A stretch of 64,000 nucleotides of DNA. Origin: Pomphorhynchus laevis. Lineage: Eukaryota; Acanthocephala; Palaeacanthocephala; Echinorhynchida; Pomphorhynchidae. Below, piece by piece: positions 10,581 to 23,932 of this stretch. Within the stretch, counting starts at the first letter, position 1; each line of letters starts with the position of its first letter. The position numbers and the translations under genes are program-made. The notes under the pieces are model-generated. The model was given only the letters and a program-made list of their open reading frames with translations, did no database searches and was not told where the DNA came from. Where the stretch lies: NCBI GenBank assembly GCA_012934845.2, contig WNNJ02000829.1:62001-126000 (forward strand), written 5' to 3'.

Positions 10581-13500
10581 AAAGCCATTGACAAAATGTA
10601 TTTTAAAAACATTTAAATCCATTGATAAAATGTATTTTAAAGCCGTTGATAAAATGTATTTTAAAAACATTTAAATCCATTGATAAAATGTATTTAGAAG
10701 CCATTGATAAAATGAATTTTTAAACCATTTAAAGCCATTGATAATTTGTATTTTAAAGCAATTGATAAAATGTATTTTATAGACATTTAAAGCTATTGAA
10801 AAAATGTATTTCAGCGCCATTGATAAAATGTATTTTAAAAACATTTAAAGCTATTGAAAAAATGTATTTCAGCGCCATTGACAAAATGTATTTTAAAAAA
10901 ATTTAAAGCTATTAATAAAATGTATTTTAAAAACATTTAAATCCATTGATAAAATGTATTTAGAAGCCATTGATAAAATAAATTTTTAAACCATTTAAAG
11001 CCATTGATAATTTGTATTTTAAAGCAATTGATAAAATGTATTTTAAAAACATTTAAAGCTATTGAAAAAATGTATTTCAGCGCCATTAATAAAATGTATT
11101 TTAAAAACATAAAAAGCTATTAATAAAATGTATTTCAGCGCAATTGATAAAATGTATTTTAAAAACATATAAAGCTATTAATAAAATGTATTTTAAAAAC
11201 ATTTAAAGCAATTGATAAATTGTATTTTAGAGTCATTAATAAAATGTATTTTAAAACCATTTGAAGCCATTGATAAAACGTATTTTAAAGCCATTGATAA
11301 AATGTATTTTAAAACAATTAATATCCATTGATAAAACGTATTTTAAAAACATTCAAAGCCATCGATAAAATGTATTTTAAAAACATTTAAAGTTATTGAT
11401 AAAATGTATTTAAGCGTCATTAATAAAATGTATTTTAAAACCATTTGAAGCAATTGATAAAACGTATTTTAAAGCCATTGATAAAATGTATTTTAAAACA
11501 ATTAAAATCCATTGATAAAACGTATTTTAAAAACATTTAAATCCATTGATAAAACGTATTTTAAAAACATTCAAAGCAATCGATAAAATGTATTTTAAAA
11601 ACATTTAAAGCTATTGATAAATTGTATTTTAAAAGCAATTGATAAAAGGTATTTTAAAAACATTTAAAGCCATTGATAAAATGTATCTTAAAAACATTTA
11701 AAGCTATTGATAAAATGTATTTTAGCGTCATTAATAAAATGTATATTAAAACCATTTGAAGCCATTGATAAAACGTATTTTAGAAACATTAAAAGCCATT
11801 GAAAAAATGTATTTTAAAAACATTTAAAGCTATTGATAAAATGTATTTTAGCGTCATTAAAAAAGTTATTTTAAAACCATTAAAAGCCATTGTATTTTAA
11901 AAACATTTAAAGCTATTGATAAAATGTATTTTAGCGTCATTAAAAAAGTTATTTTAAAACAATTTGAAGCCATTAATAAAACGTATTTTAAATACATTTA
12001 AGGCTATTGAAAAAATGTATTTTAGCGTCATTAATAAAATATATTTTAAAACCTTTAAAGCCATTGATAAAATATTTTTTAAAACCATTGATAAATGTAT
12101 TTAAAAGACATTCAAAGCCATCGATAAAGTGTATTTTAAAAACATTTAAAGCTATTGATAAAATGTATTTTAGCGTCATTAAATAAATGTATTTTAGAAA
12201 CATTTAAAGCAATTGATAAAATGTATTTTAAAAACATTTAAAGCAATTGATAAAATGTATCTTAAAAACATTTAAAGCTATTGATAAAATGTATTTAAAC
12301 GTCATTAATAAAATGTATTTTAAAACCATTTGAAGCCATTGATAAAACGTATTTTAAATCCATTGATACAATGTATTTAGAAGCCATTGACAAAATGATT
12401 TTTTAAACCATTAAAAGCCATTGATAATTTGTATTTTAAAGAAATTGATAAAATGTATTTTAAAAACATTTAAAGCTATTGAAAAAATGTATTTCAGCGC
12501 CATTGATAAAATGTATTTCAAAAACATTTAAAGCCATTAATAAAATGTATTTTAAAAACATTTAAAGCAATTGATAAATTGTATTTTAGAGTCATTAATA
12601 AAATGTATTTCAAAACCATTTGAAGCCATTGATAAAACGTATTTTAAAGCCATTGATAAAATGTATTTTAAAACAATTAAAATCCATTGATAAAACGTAT
12701 TTTAAAAACATTCAAAGCCATCGATAACATGTATTTTAAAAACATTTATAGCCATTAATAAATTGTAATTAAAAGCCACTGATAAAATGTATTTTAAAAC
12801 CAGTCGACGCCATTGATAAAATATTTTTAAAGCCATTGATAAAATGTATTTTAAAAACATTTAAAGCCATTGATAAAATAATTTTAAAAGCAATTGATAA
12901 AATGAATTTTAAAAACATTTAAAGCCATTGATAAAATGTATTTTAAAAACATTTAAAGCTATTGATAAAATGTATTTTAGCGTCATAAACAAAATGTATT
13001 TTAAAACCATTTGAAGCCATTGATAAAACGTATTTTAGAAACATTTAAAGCCATTGATAAAATGTATTTTAAAAACATTTAAAGCTATTGATAAAATGTA
13101 TTTTAGCGTCATTAAAAAAAGTTATTTTAAAACCATTTGAAGCCATTAACAAAACGTCTTTTAAAAACATTTAAGGCTATTGATAAAATGTATTTTAGCC
13201 TCATTAAAAAAAGTTATTTAAAAACCATTTGAAGCCATTAATAAAACGTATTTTAAAAACATTAAAGGCTATTGATAAAATGTATTTTAGCGTCATTAAT
13301 AAAATTTATTTTAAAACCTTTAAAGCCATTGATAAAATATTTTTTAAAGCCATTGATAAAACGTATTTTAAAAACATCCAAAGCCTTCGATAAAATGTAT
13401 TTTAAAAACATTTAAAGTTATTGATAAAATGTATTACCGCAACATTAATAAAATGTATTTTAAAAACATTTAAAGCCATTGATAAAACGTATTTTAAAGC

Positions 13501-16500
13501 CATTGATAAAATGTATTTTAAAACAATTAAAATCCATTGATAAAACGTATTTTAAAAACATTTAAATCCATTGATAAAACGAATTTTAAAAACATTCAAA
13601 GCCATCGATAAAATGAATTTTTAAAACATTTAAAGCTATTGATAATTGTATTTTAGCGTCATTAATAAAATGTATTTTAAAACCATTTGAAGCCATTGAT
13701 AAAACGTATTTTAGAAACATTTAAAGCCATTGATAAAATGTATTTTAAAAACATTTAAAGCTATTGATAAAATGTAATAAGCGTCATTAGAAAAAGTTAT
13801 TTTAAAACCATTTGAAGCCATTAATAAAACGTATTTTAAAAACATTTAAAGCCATTGATAAAATAATTTTAAAAGCAATTGATAAAATGTATTTTAAAAA
13901 CATTTAAAGCCATTGATAAAATGTATCTTAAAAACATTTAAAGCTATTGATAAAATGTATTTTAGCGTCATTAATAAAATGTATTTTAAAACCATTTGAA
14001 GCCATTGATAAAACGTATTTTAGAAACATAAGAAGCCATTGATAAAATGTATTTTAAAAACATTTAAAGCTATTGATAAAATGTATTTTAGCGTCATTAA
14101 AAAAAGTTATTTTAAAACCATTTGAAGCCATTAATAAAACGTATTTTAAAAACATTTAAGGCTATTGATAAAATGTATTTTAGCGTCATTAATAAAATGT
14201 ATTTTAAAACCTTTAAATCCATTGATAAAATATTTTTTAAAGCCATTGATAAAACGTATTTTAAAAACATTCAAAGCCATCGATAAAATGTATTTTAAAA
14301 ACATTTAAAGTTATTGATAAAATGTCTTTTAGCGTCATCAATAAAATGTATTTTAAAACCATTTGAAGCCATTGATAAAACGTATTTTAAAGCCATTGAT
14401 AAAATGTATTTTAAAACAATTAAAATCCATTGATAAAACGTATTTTAAAAACATTTAAATCCATTGATAAAACGTATTTTAAAAACATTCAAAGCCATCG
14501 ATAAAATGTATTTTAAAAACATTTAAAGCTATTGATAAATTGTATTTTAGCGTCATTAATAAAATGTATTTTAAAACCATTCGAAGCCATTGATAAAACG
14601 TATTTTAGAAACATTTAAAGCCATTGATAAAATGTATTTTAAAAACATTTAAAGTTATTGATAAAATGTATTTTAGCGTCATTAAAAAAAAGTTATTTTA
14701 TAACCATTTGAAGCCATTAATAAAACGTATTTTAAAAACATTTAAGGCTATTGATAAAATGTATTTTAGCGTCATTAATAAAATGTATTTTAAAACCTTT
14801 AAATCCATTGATAAAATATTTTTTAAAGCCATTGATAAAACGTATTTTAAAAACATTCAAAGCCATCGATAAAATGTATTTTAAAAACATTCAAAGTTAT
14901 TGATAAAATGTATTTTAGCGTCATCAATAAAATGTATTTTAAAACCATTTGAAGCCATTGATAAAACGTATTTTAAAGCCATTGATAAAATGTATTTTAA
15001 AACAATTAAAATACATTTATAAAACGTATTTTAAAAACATTTAAATCCATTGATAAAACGTATTTTAAAAACATTCAAAGCCATCGATAAAATGTATTTT
15101 AAAAACATTTAAAGCTATTGATAAATTGTATTTTAGCGTCATTAATAAAATGTATTTTAAAACCATTTGAAGCCATTGATAAAACGTATTTTAGAAACAT
15201 TTAAAGCCATTGATAAAATGTATTTTAAAAACATTTAAAGTTATTGATAAAATGTATTTTAGCGTCATTAAAAAAAAGTTATTTTATGACCATTTGAAGC
15301 CATTAATAAAACGTATTTTAAAAACATTTAAAGCCATTGATAAAATAATTTTAAGAGCAATTGATAAAATGTAATTTAAAAAAAATTAAAGCCATTGATA
15401 AAATGTATCTTAAAAACATTTAAAGCTATTGATAAAATGTATTTAAACGTCATTAATAAAATGTATTTTAAAACCATTTGAAGCCATTGATAAAACGTAT
15501 TTTAAATCCATTGATACAATGTATTTAGAAGCCATTGACAAAATGATTTTTTAAACCATTAAAAGCCATTGATAATTTGTATTTTAAAGAAATTGATAAA
15601 ATGTATTTTAAAAACATTTAAAGCTATTGAAAAAATGAATTTCAGCGCCATTGATAAAATGTATTTTAAAACATTTAAAGCCATTAATAAAATGTATTTT
15701 AAAAACATTAAAAGCAATTGATAAATTGTATTTTAGAGTCATTAATAAAATGTATTTTAAAACCATTTGAAGCCATTGATAAAACGTATTTTAAAGCCAT
15801 TGATAAAATGTATTTTAAAACAATTAAAATCCATTGATAAAACGTATTTTAAAAACATTCAAAGCCATCGATAACATGTATTTTAAAAACATTTATAGCC
15901 ATTAATAAATTGTATTTAAAAGCCACTGATAAAATGTATTTTAAAACCAGTCGACGCCATTGATAAAATATTTTTAAAGCCATTGATAAAATGTATTTTA
16001 AAAACATTTAAAGCCATTGATAAAATGTATTTTAAAAACATTGAAAGCTATTGATAAAATGTATTTTAGCGTCATAAACAAAATGTATTTTAAAACCATT
16101 TGAAGCCATTGATAAAACGTATTTTAGAAACATTTAAAGCCATTGATAAAATGTATTTTAAAAACATTTAAAGCTATTGATAAAATGTATTTTAGAGTCA
16201 TTAAAAAAAGTTATTTTAAAACCATTTGAAGCCATTAACAAAACGTATTTTAAAAACATTTAAGGCTATTGATAAAATGTATTTTAGCCTCATTAAAAAA
16301 AGTTATTTAAAAACCATTTGAAGCCATTAATAAAACGTATTTTAAAAACATTTAAGGCTATTGATAAAATGTATTTTAGCGTCATTAATAAAATTTATTT
16401 TAAAACCTTTAAAGCCATTGATAAAATATTTTTTAAAGCCATTGATAAAACGTATTTTAAAAACATCCAAAGCCTTCGATAAAATGTATTTTAAAAACAT

Positions 16501-19500
16501 TTAAAGTTATTGATAAAATGTATTACCGCAACATTAATAAAATGTATTTTAAAAACATTTGAAGCCATTGATAAAACGTATTTTAAAGCCATTGATAAAA
16601 TGTATTTTAAAACAATTAAAATCCATAGATAAAACGTATTTTAAAAACATTTAAATCCATTGATAAAACGTATTTTAAAAACATTCAAAGCCATCGATAA
16701 AATGAATTTTTAAAACATTTAAAGCTATTGATAATTGAATTTTAGCGTCATTAATAAAATGTATTTTAAAACCATTTGAAGCCATTGATAAAACGTATTT
16801 TAGAAACATTCAAAGCCATTGATAAAATGTATTTTAAAAACATTTAAAGCTATTGATAAAATGTAATTAGCGTCATTAGAAAAAGTTATTTTAAAACCAT
16901 TTGAAGCCATTAATAAAACGTATTTTAAAAACATTAAAAGCCATTGATAAAATAATTTTAAAAGCAATTGATAAAATGTATTTTAAAAACATTTAAAGCC
17001 ATTGATAAAATGTATCTTAAAAACATTTAAAGCTATTGATAAAATGTATTTTAGCGTCATTAATAAAACGTATTTTAAAACCATTTGAAGCCATTGATAA
17101 AACGTATTTTAGAAACATAAGAAGCCATTGATAAAATGTATTTTAAAAACATTTAAGGCTATTGATAAAATGTATTTTAGCGTCATTAAAAAAAGTTATT
17201 TTAAAACCATTTGAAGCCATTAATAAAACGTATTTTAAAAACATTTAAGGCTATTGATAAAATGTATTTTAGCGTCATTAATAAAATGTATTTTAAAACC
17301 TTTAAATCCATTGATAAAATATTTTTTAAAGCCATTGATAAAACGTATTTTAAAAACATTCAAAGCCATCGATAAAATGTATTTTAAAAACATTTAAAGT
17401 TATTGATAAAATGTATTTTAGCATCATCAATAAAATGTATTTTAAAACCATTTGAAGCCATTGATAAAACGTATTTTAAAGCCATTGATAAAATGTATTT
17501 TAAAACAATTAAAATACATTAATAAAACGTATTTTAAAAACATTTAAATCCATTGATAAAACGTATTTTAAAAACATTCAAAGCCATCGATAAAATGTAT
17601 TTTAAAAACATTTAAAGCTATTGATAAATTGTATTTTAGCGTCATTAATAAAATGTATTTTAAAACCATTTGAAGCCATTGATAAAACGTATTTTAGAAA
17701 CATTTAAAGCCATTGATAAAGTGTATTTTAAAAACATTTAAAGTTATTGATAAAATGTATTTTAGCGTCATTAAAAAAAAGTTATTTTATAACCATTTGA
17801 AGCCATTAATAAAACGTATTTTAAAAGCATTTAAAGCCATTGATAAAATAATTTTAAGAGCAATTGATAAAATGTATTTTAAAAAAAATTAAAGCCATTG
17901 ATAAAATGTATCTTAAAAACATTTAAAGCTATTGATAAAATGTATTTAAACGTCATTAATAAAATGTATTTTAAAACCATTTGAAGCCATTGATAAAACG
18001 TATTTTAAATCCATTGATACAATGTATTTAGAAGCCATTGACAAAATGATTTTTTAAACCATTAAAAGCCATTGATAATTTGTATTTTAAAGAAATTGAT
18101 AAAATGTATTTTAAAAACATTTAAAGCTATTGAAAAAATGTATTTCAGCGCCATTGATAAAATGTATTTTAAAACATTTAAAGCCATTAATAAAATGTAT
18201 TTTAAAAACATTTAAAGCCATTGATAAAATGTATTTTAAAAACATTTAAAGCTATTGATAAAATGTATTTTAGCGTCATAAACAAAATGTATTTTAAAAC
18301 CATTTGAAGCCATTGATAAAACGTATTTTAGAAACATTTAAAGCCATTGATAAAATGTATTTTAAAAACAATTAAAGCTATTGATAAAATGTATTTTAGC
18401 GTCATTAAAAAAGTTATTTTAAAACCATTTGAAGCCATTAACAAAACGTATTTTAAAAACATTTAAGGCTATTGATAAAATGTATTTTAGCCTCATTAAA
18501 AAAAGTTATTTAAAAACCATTTGAAGCCATTAATAAAACGTATTTTAAAAACATTTAAGGCTATTGATAAAATGTATTTTAGCGTCATTAATAAAATGTA
18601 TTTTAAAACCTTTAAAGCCATTGATAAAATATTTTTTAAAGCCATTGATAAAACGTATTTTAAAAACATTCAAAGCCATCGATCAAATGTATTTTAAAAA
18701 CATTTAAAGTTATTGATAAAATGTATTACCGCAACATTAATAAAATGTATTTTAAAAACATTTAAAGCCATTGATAAAACGTATTTTAAAGCCATTGATA
18801 AAATGTATTTTAAAACAATTAAAATCCATTGATAAAACGTATTTTAAAAACATTTAAATCCATTGATAAAACGTATTTTAAAAACATTCAAAGCCATCGA
18901 TAAAATGAATTTTTAAAACATTTAAAGCTATTGATAATTGTATTTTAAAAGCAATTGATAAAATGTATTTTAAAAACATTTAAAGCCATTGATAAAATGT
19001 ATCTTAAAAACATTTAAAGCTATTGATAAAATGTATTTTAGCGTCATTAAAAAAAGTTATTTTAAAACCATTTGAAGCCATTAACAAAACGTATTTTAAA
19101 AACATTAAAGGCTATTGATAAAATGTATTTTAGCGTCATTAAAAAAAGTTATTTTAAAACCATTTGAAGACATTGATAAAACGTATTTTAGAAACATTTA
19201 AAGCCATTGATAAAATGTATTTTAAAAACATTTAAAGCTATTGATAAAATGTATTTTAGCTTCATTAAAAAGAGTTATTTTAAAACCATTAAAAGCCATT
19301 GATAAAATGTATTTTAAAAACATATAAAGCTATTGATAAAATGTATTTTAGCGTCATTAAAAAATGTTATTTTAAAACCATTTGAGGCCATTAATAAAAC
19401 GTATTTTAAATACATTAAAGGCTATTGATAAAATGTATTTTAGCGTCATTAATAAAATGTATTTTAAAACCTTTAAAGCTATTGATAAAATATTTTTTAA

Positions 19501-20400
19501 AGCCATTGATAAAATGTATTTAAAAGACATTCAAAGCCATCGATAAAATGTATTTTAAAAACATTTAAAGCTATTGATAAAATGTATTTTAGCGTCATTA
19601 AATAAATGTATTTTAGAAACATTAAAAGCCATCGATAAAATGTATTTTAAAAACATTTAAAGCTATTGATTAAATGTATTTTAGCGTCATTAATAAAATG
19701 TATTTTAAAACCTTTAAAGCCATTGATAAAATATTTTTTAAAGCCATTGATAAAATTTATTTAAAAGACATTCAAAGCCATCGATAAAATGAATTTTAAA
19801 AACATTTAAAGCTATTGATAAAATGTATTTTAGCGTCATTAAATAAATGTATTTTAGATACATTTAAAGCCATCGATAAAATGTATTTTAAAAACATTTA
19901 AAGCTAGTGATAAAATGTATTTTAAAAACATTTAAAGCTATTGATAAAATGTATTTTAGCGTCATTAAAAAATGTATTTTAAAACCATTTGAAGCCATTG
20001 ATAAAATGTATTTTAAAAACATTGAAAACTATTAATAAAATGTATTTTAGAGTCATTGATAAAATGTATTTTAAAAACATTTAAAGCTATTAATAAAATG
20101 TATTTAAAATACATTTAAAGCCATTGATAAATGTTATTTTAGAGTCATTAATAAAATGTATTTTAAAACAATTTGAAGCCATTGATAAAATATTTTTTAA
20201 AGCCAATGATAAAATATTTTTTAAAGCCATTGATAAAATGTATTTTAAAACCATTTAAAGCCATTGATAAATGTTATTTTAGAGTCATTTATAAAATGTA
20301 TTTTAAAACCATTTGAAGCCATTGATAAAATATTTTTTAAAGCCATTAATAAAATGTATTTTAAAGCCATTTAAAGCCATTGATAAAAAGTATTTTAAAG
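10581..20400. repeat. 9.8-kb satellite of alternating 34-bp and 24-bp units with higher-order structure
   Basis: The whole stretch is tandem copies sharing the 18-bp core ATTGATAAAATGTATTTT. Two unit lengths alternate. The 34-bp units carry AAAAACATTTAAAGCT or AAAACCATTTGAAGCC after the core, and the 24-bp units carry AGCGTC or AAAGCC, giving a 58-bp composite period. Rare variants recur at long spacing: TGATACAAT at 12364, 15512 and 18015; ATTACCGC at 13433, 16522 and 18725; CAGTCGACGC at 12801 and 15948. This defines superunits of about 3.1 kb and then about 2.2-2.5 kb. Outer edges (10.6-11 kb and 20.0-20.4 kb) are more diverged. Chance ORFs of 71-82 codons fall inside. No coding role is supported. 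It may be centromeric, pericentromeric or an interspersed block; the sequence alone does not say. Confidence 0.97.
12290..18950. repeat. Higher-order superunits of the satellite
   Basis: Three successive blocks begin near 12290, 15435 and 17935 and share the same order of rare unit variants. The TGATACAAT-to-ATTACCGC interval is 1069, 1010 and 710 bp. The first difference is close to one 58-bp composite and the second to about five. Blocks therefore grew by long-range duplication and then lost or gained whole composites, as expected from unequal exchange. Confidence 0.85.
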
Positions 20401-20714
20401 CAAAAGTATCATAGCATTTTATTCAAAGATTTATTTAATAATTTTGTTTTCAAAAAAGTATGACAAAGAAATTTTCACCTGTAAAAATAAACTTTCTGAT
20501 AATAAGGCTAGTTGGCATTGAGTAAATACGAATCATTATTAAACGTTAATTTGAATTCTAAATATATTTAAAAGACAAAGTTATATTTTGCTCTATTCGA
20601 TAATAAATCTAGTTTATGGTCATTTTTGATTTTCTTGATTGATTTTCACATACAAATATACAATTAATTGATTTTTCCTTTCAGTAAGGTGTTAAACATA
20701 ATAATAAATTTCAA
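20401..20714. other. AT-rich boundary DNA
   Basis: Unique-looking AT-rich sequence between the satellite and the stop codon of the minus-strand exon at 20715. It would hold the 3' UTR of that gene. No clear signal is seen. Confidence 0.4.
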
Positions 20715-21063
20715 TTAAATTCGATGTAATCTGACATGACAAGGTTGCAGGACAATAAATGAGTTTTCGTTTACTTTGTAGATGATCGGTCCTGATGACT
20801 GAGTAGGCTTTCCATTGAGCTGTTCCATAGACAATCTATCAAGTCTGACACTACATTCCCGAATATTGAAAGCACGTTCAAGCGATTGGGCGTATCCGCT
20901 GTCTAATTCACTGTCGCTAAATCTGTTGTGATTGTCAGTTAATGCTTGTCCGACTGCATCAGAATTCTAAAATAGAATATTTAGAAGGTAAATAATTGTT
21001 TTTATAATCTAACCAAATGTACAGAATTCGGATCGATAGGCTCACTCCTTCTATTTTCTTCAG
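20715..21063 (-). CDS. Last two exons of a minus-strand host gene
   Basis: The minus-strand segment 20966-20715 is open for 83 codons with no ATG at its start. It begins right after an acceptor (CTATTTTAG) and ends in TAA. It reads NSDAVGQALTDNHNRFSDSE, then LDSGYAQSLERAF and VRLDRLSMEQLNGK, and ends CHVRLHRI: a balanced, polar protein unlike the surrounding AT-driven frames. A 50-nt upstream exon (21063-21014; EENRRSEPIDPNSVHL, preceded by acceptor AATAATAG and followed by donor TTG/GTTAGA) joins in phase 0 across a 47-nt intron (21013-20967). That intron is close to the lower limit for metazoans. The gene's 5' part is unseen and may be separated from it by the LINE at 21737. No family is recognised. 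Confidence 0.5.
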
Positions 21064-21736
21064 CTATTATTAAAATAAATTTTAAAATAAATATATAAAA
21101 ATATCTTGTAAATGCTGATATCATTCATTTACAAATCAAAATAAAAAATAAACAGATTGATGATAATTGACAATAGAAATTAGTCTAATTTATAGTTTAA
21201 ATATAATAAGTTAAAATATTATCAATAAATCATTATTATTTTAGAAGTTTCTTGATCACAGAAAACTAAAGATTAGCATATATTTTAGCATAATAAAATA
21301 TATTTTAATATATTTTATTATATTAAATATATTATAATATATTAATATTATAATATTATAATATCATATATGTAATATAATATATTACATATCAGTTAAA
21401 ATGTTTGGTAAAAATTACAACATTTATTTTATTATATTTATTATTGTTTGATATGTTTAAATATTTTATGTAAATTTAGATGTCATTCAATTCATGTGCT
21501 ATTGACATTGGTTTGCATATCCAGCATGAAATAATATCTGTAGTACAATTTCAAAACGTGCTTTGATACTACCTGTCTATAGCATTTTCTACGTAAACAT
21601 TTTATATTTTCCAAACAAGTTTACAGAAACTTGAAGTTTTTTATACTTCGTAACTAGACATTTACTTTCCTCTTTTCAATTTATCTTTAAATATTTTTAA
21701 GTTACTTAAATGTAAGTTAAAGATCAGAGATGGACT
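21064..21736. other. Intergenic or intronic AT-rich DNA
   Basis: Holds a TATTATA simple tract at about 21290-21390. Just before the LINE border is an 11-bp inverted repeat, TCAGAGATGGA and TCCATCTCTGA, around 21724-21752, whose right arm is LINE sequence. Confidence 0.5.
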
Positions 21737-22194
21737 CACTGTCCATCTCTGACCCTGGTCTATCCGATCACTTTCTTATCACCCTTGATCTCTCTCACAA
21801 CCACACCCCTCCTCACACACCTACAATTCTACGTCGCCCTTGGAGAAATCTTGACATCTCCTTCTCCGCTCAGCCTTACTCAAATCATCTCTATCATTAC
21901 CCACTATAACAAAATCATCTCCTCACGATCTCGCCTTTCTTTTCGACTCCGAACTCACATCAGCTCTTGATATTCTCTTGCCCTTCAAGTCTCACCCACA
22001 CCGTCGCTTGCACCGTGCCCCATGGTTTGACATTCCAATGCCTACTATCAAAGCGTCGACTCCGCCATGTTTTTCGAGTCTATCACTGCTCTCTCAGACT
22101 TGATTCCCGCTGAATCACTCCGTCTTTCCGTGATTCCTATCTTGCTCTTCGCCGGTCTTATCTCAACCTACTAAGTACCAAATGCAACTCCTAC

Positions 22195-22965
22195 GTGCAA
22201 CATAATGCCAATGATTATTCGTCATTTCTCCAGACTAAAGTATCCATGTTGCTCTCTCACACCCCGGTCTCCATCCTATCTCACTCTGCCCAGTCTAATC
22301 TCATCCTCCCGGAACTCTATCATCTTCTCCATGTCTCACCTACAGAAGTATCATCTGTCCTCATGTCCTTGCACAACAAAACCTCACCTGCCGATCCCAT
22401 GCCTACTCACATATTAAAATCTATATGCTCATCGATATCCCCATTTCTCACAACCTTGTTTAACTCGTCCATCCGCAGTCGTATCTTCCCTTCACACTGG
22501 AAATCCGCAATCGTTCGTCCCCTCCTTAAGAAACAATCGCTCGACCCCTCCCTTCCTTCTAGCTATCGCCCTATTTCACTACTCCCTACTCTTTCTAAGC
22601 TCTTAGAACGCCTCATCTTAATACAAATCAACGCTTATCTCTCCTCATCCAATCTCTACCATCCTTTCCAATCCGCTTTCCGCTCTAATCACTCGACAGA
22701 AATCGCATGCATAAAAGTGTACAACGACTTACTCATTTCTCGAGACAAGGCTCTATATAGTGTTCTCATCTCCCTCGACCTCTCCTCCGCATTCGACATT
22801 GTCGACCACTCCGTCCTCCTTTCTCGCCTTCGTTATGATTACGGCTTTTCTTCCTCCTCCGTAGCATGGTTCGCCTCATATCTATCCGACCGTTCCTTTC
22901 GCGTCTGTTCTAATTCATCATCATCCCCCACCATCCCTATTTTTTGCGGGGTGCCACAAGGTTGA
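22195..22965 (+). CDS. Reverse transcriptase, N-terminal two thirds, L2-like LINE copy 1
   Basis: 256 codons. Visible motifs are SSYRPISLLP near residues 122-131, the palm motif A LDLSSAFD at 194-201 (both Asp present), and GVPQG at 252-256, where the frame ends in TGA. Copy 2 reads GVPQGSVLGP here, so the stop is a simple Ser-codon change. The ATG at 22195 is unlikely to be the native start, because LINE sequence continues upstream in other frames. The protein would reverse-transcribe the element RNA at the target site. Confidence 0.85.
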   Translation: MQHNANDYSSFLQTKVSMLLSHTPVSILSHSAQSNLILPELYHLLHVSPTEVSSVLMSLHNKTSPADPMPTHILKSICSSISPFLTTLFNSSIRSRIFPSHWKSAIVRPLLKKQSLDPSLPSSYRPISLLPTLSKLLERLILIQINAYLSSSNLYHPFQSAFRSNHSTEIACIKVYNDLLISRDKALYSVLISLDLSSAFDIVDHSVLLSRLRYDYGFSSSSVAWFASYLSDRSFRVCSNSSSSPTIPIFCGVPQG

Positions 22966-23040
22966 ATCCTAGGTCCCCTGCTTTTCTCTCTTCTGCTTGG
23001 CGATCTATCTCCGTTTATCAAACCTTACTCCTTTAAGGTC

Positions 23041-23880
23041 ATGCAATATGCCGATGAAATTCTAATCTATGCTCATGCACCCGCACATCGCATACACGAT
23101 ATCGGCATTTCTGCCTCCAACTGTCTTTCTTCTATCTACAAACGTCTCTCCAATCTCCATCTCGTTCTAAACCCCGAAAAGTCCAAAATAATGTGGATCC
23201 TCCCCCGTAAACCAAACATATCTCCTCCCACTGTATATTTTGCCTCATCGATCATCCCCATAGTCCACAATCTCACTTTCTTAGGCTTCCATTTCGATGA
23301 TCACCTTTCCCTTAAACCCTTCGTCCGTGACAAGGTTCACTCATCTAACTTAATTCTCCGTGACATCCGCCGTATCCGCCCCCTTATCGACTTCCGTTCT
23401 TGTACGTCTCTTCTTTCATCGCTTCTTTTCCCTAAAATCGATTACTGCCTTAGCCTTTTCGCCAATTCTCCAAAATCCATCATCCTACCCCTACAACGAA
23501 TAATCAACACCGCCGTTCGAGTGCTCTTTCGTCTCCGTCGCTTCGACCACACATCCACATATTTTGCCCAACTCTCCTGGCCCACCATCCACATCCGCAT
23601 CAAACTCCGCCTTCTTCTCGTTACCTTTCGTCTCATCGCTGTCGGCTCCCCATCGTTCATCAACCTTCCTTTCTTAGACGATACTCGCCCCAACTCGCTA
23701 TCGCTTCGTTCCTGTCATACCTTCTTACTCCACGTTCCTAATTACTCCAACAACTACTGTCTCCGATCCTTCCTCGTCGCCGCCTCACTCGCCTGGAATA
23801 AACTCCCTCTTGACGTCCGCCGCGCCCCCTCCTTTATCACATTCAAACACCTCCTCCGTTCACACCTTCTCGACACCTGA
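23041..23880 (+). CDS. Reverse transcriptase C-terminal part, L2-like LINE copy 1
   Basis: 279 codons covering motif C onward. The catalytic box reads QYADEILIY, so the second Asp of YADD is Glu. Copy 2 has the normal YADD. The rest is the thumb and C-terminal region (LVLNPEKSKIM, LTFLGFHFDDHLSLK, KIDYCLSLFANSPKS) ending in HLLDT and a stop. The 74-bp gap to the preceding piece is coding sequence in another frame (GPLLFSLLLGDLSPF), showing a frame change. Confidence 0.85.
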   Translation: MQYADEILIYAHAPAHRIHDIGISASNCLSSIYKRLSNLHLVLNPEKSKIMWILPRKPNISPPTVYFASSIIPIVHNLTFLGFHFDDHLSLKPFVRDKVHSSNLILRDIRRIRPLIDFRSCTSLLSSLLFPKIDYCLSLFANSPKSIILPLQRIINTAVRVLFRLRRFDHTSTYFAQLSWPTIHIRIKLRLLLVTFRLIAVGSPSFINLPFLDDTRPNSLSLRSCHTFLLHVPNYSNNYCLRSFLVAASLAWNKLPLDVRRAPSFITFKHLLRSHLLDT

Positions 23881-23916
23881 TTCATAGTCTTGTTTTTTTT
23901 TTGTGTGGTCATGTAA

Positions 23917-23932
23917 GCGTGCGCTGGCACGC
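23917..23932 (+). other. 3'-terminal hairpin of the L2-like LINE
   Basis: GCGTGC and GCACGC form a perfect 6-bp stem around a GCTG loop, about 25 bp before the 3' end. It is conserved at 30116-30131 in copy 2. Stem-loops near the 3' end are typical of L2/CR1-group LINEs and are thought to recruit the reverse transcriptase. Confidence 0.7.

Noticed and set aside
14624-14872. 82-codon ORF inside the satellite, and a 71-codon one at 11988-12203
   Set aside because: They consist only of satellite units; other copies of the same units are interrupted.
10581-20400. CRISPR-like array
   Set aside because: Units are directly adjacent with no unique spacers, and the DNA is eukaryotic.
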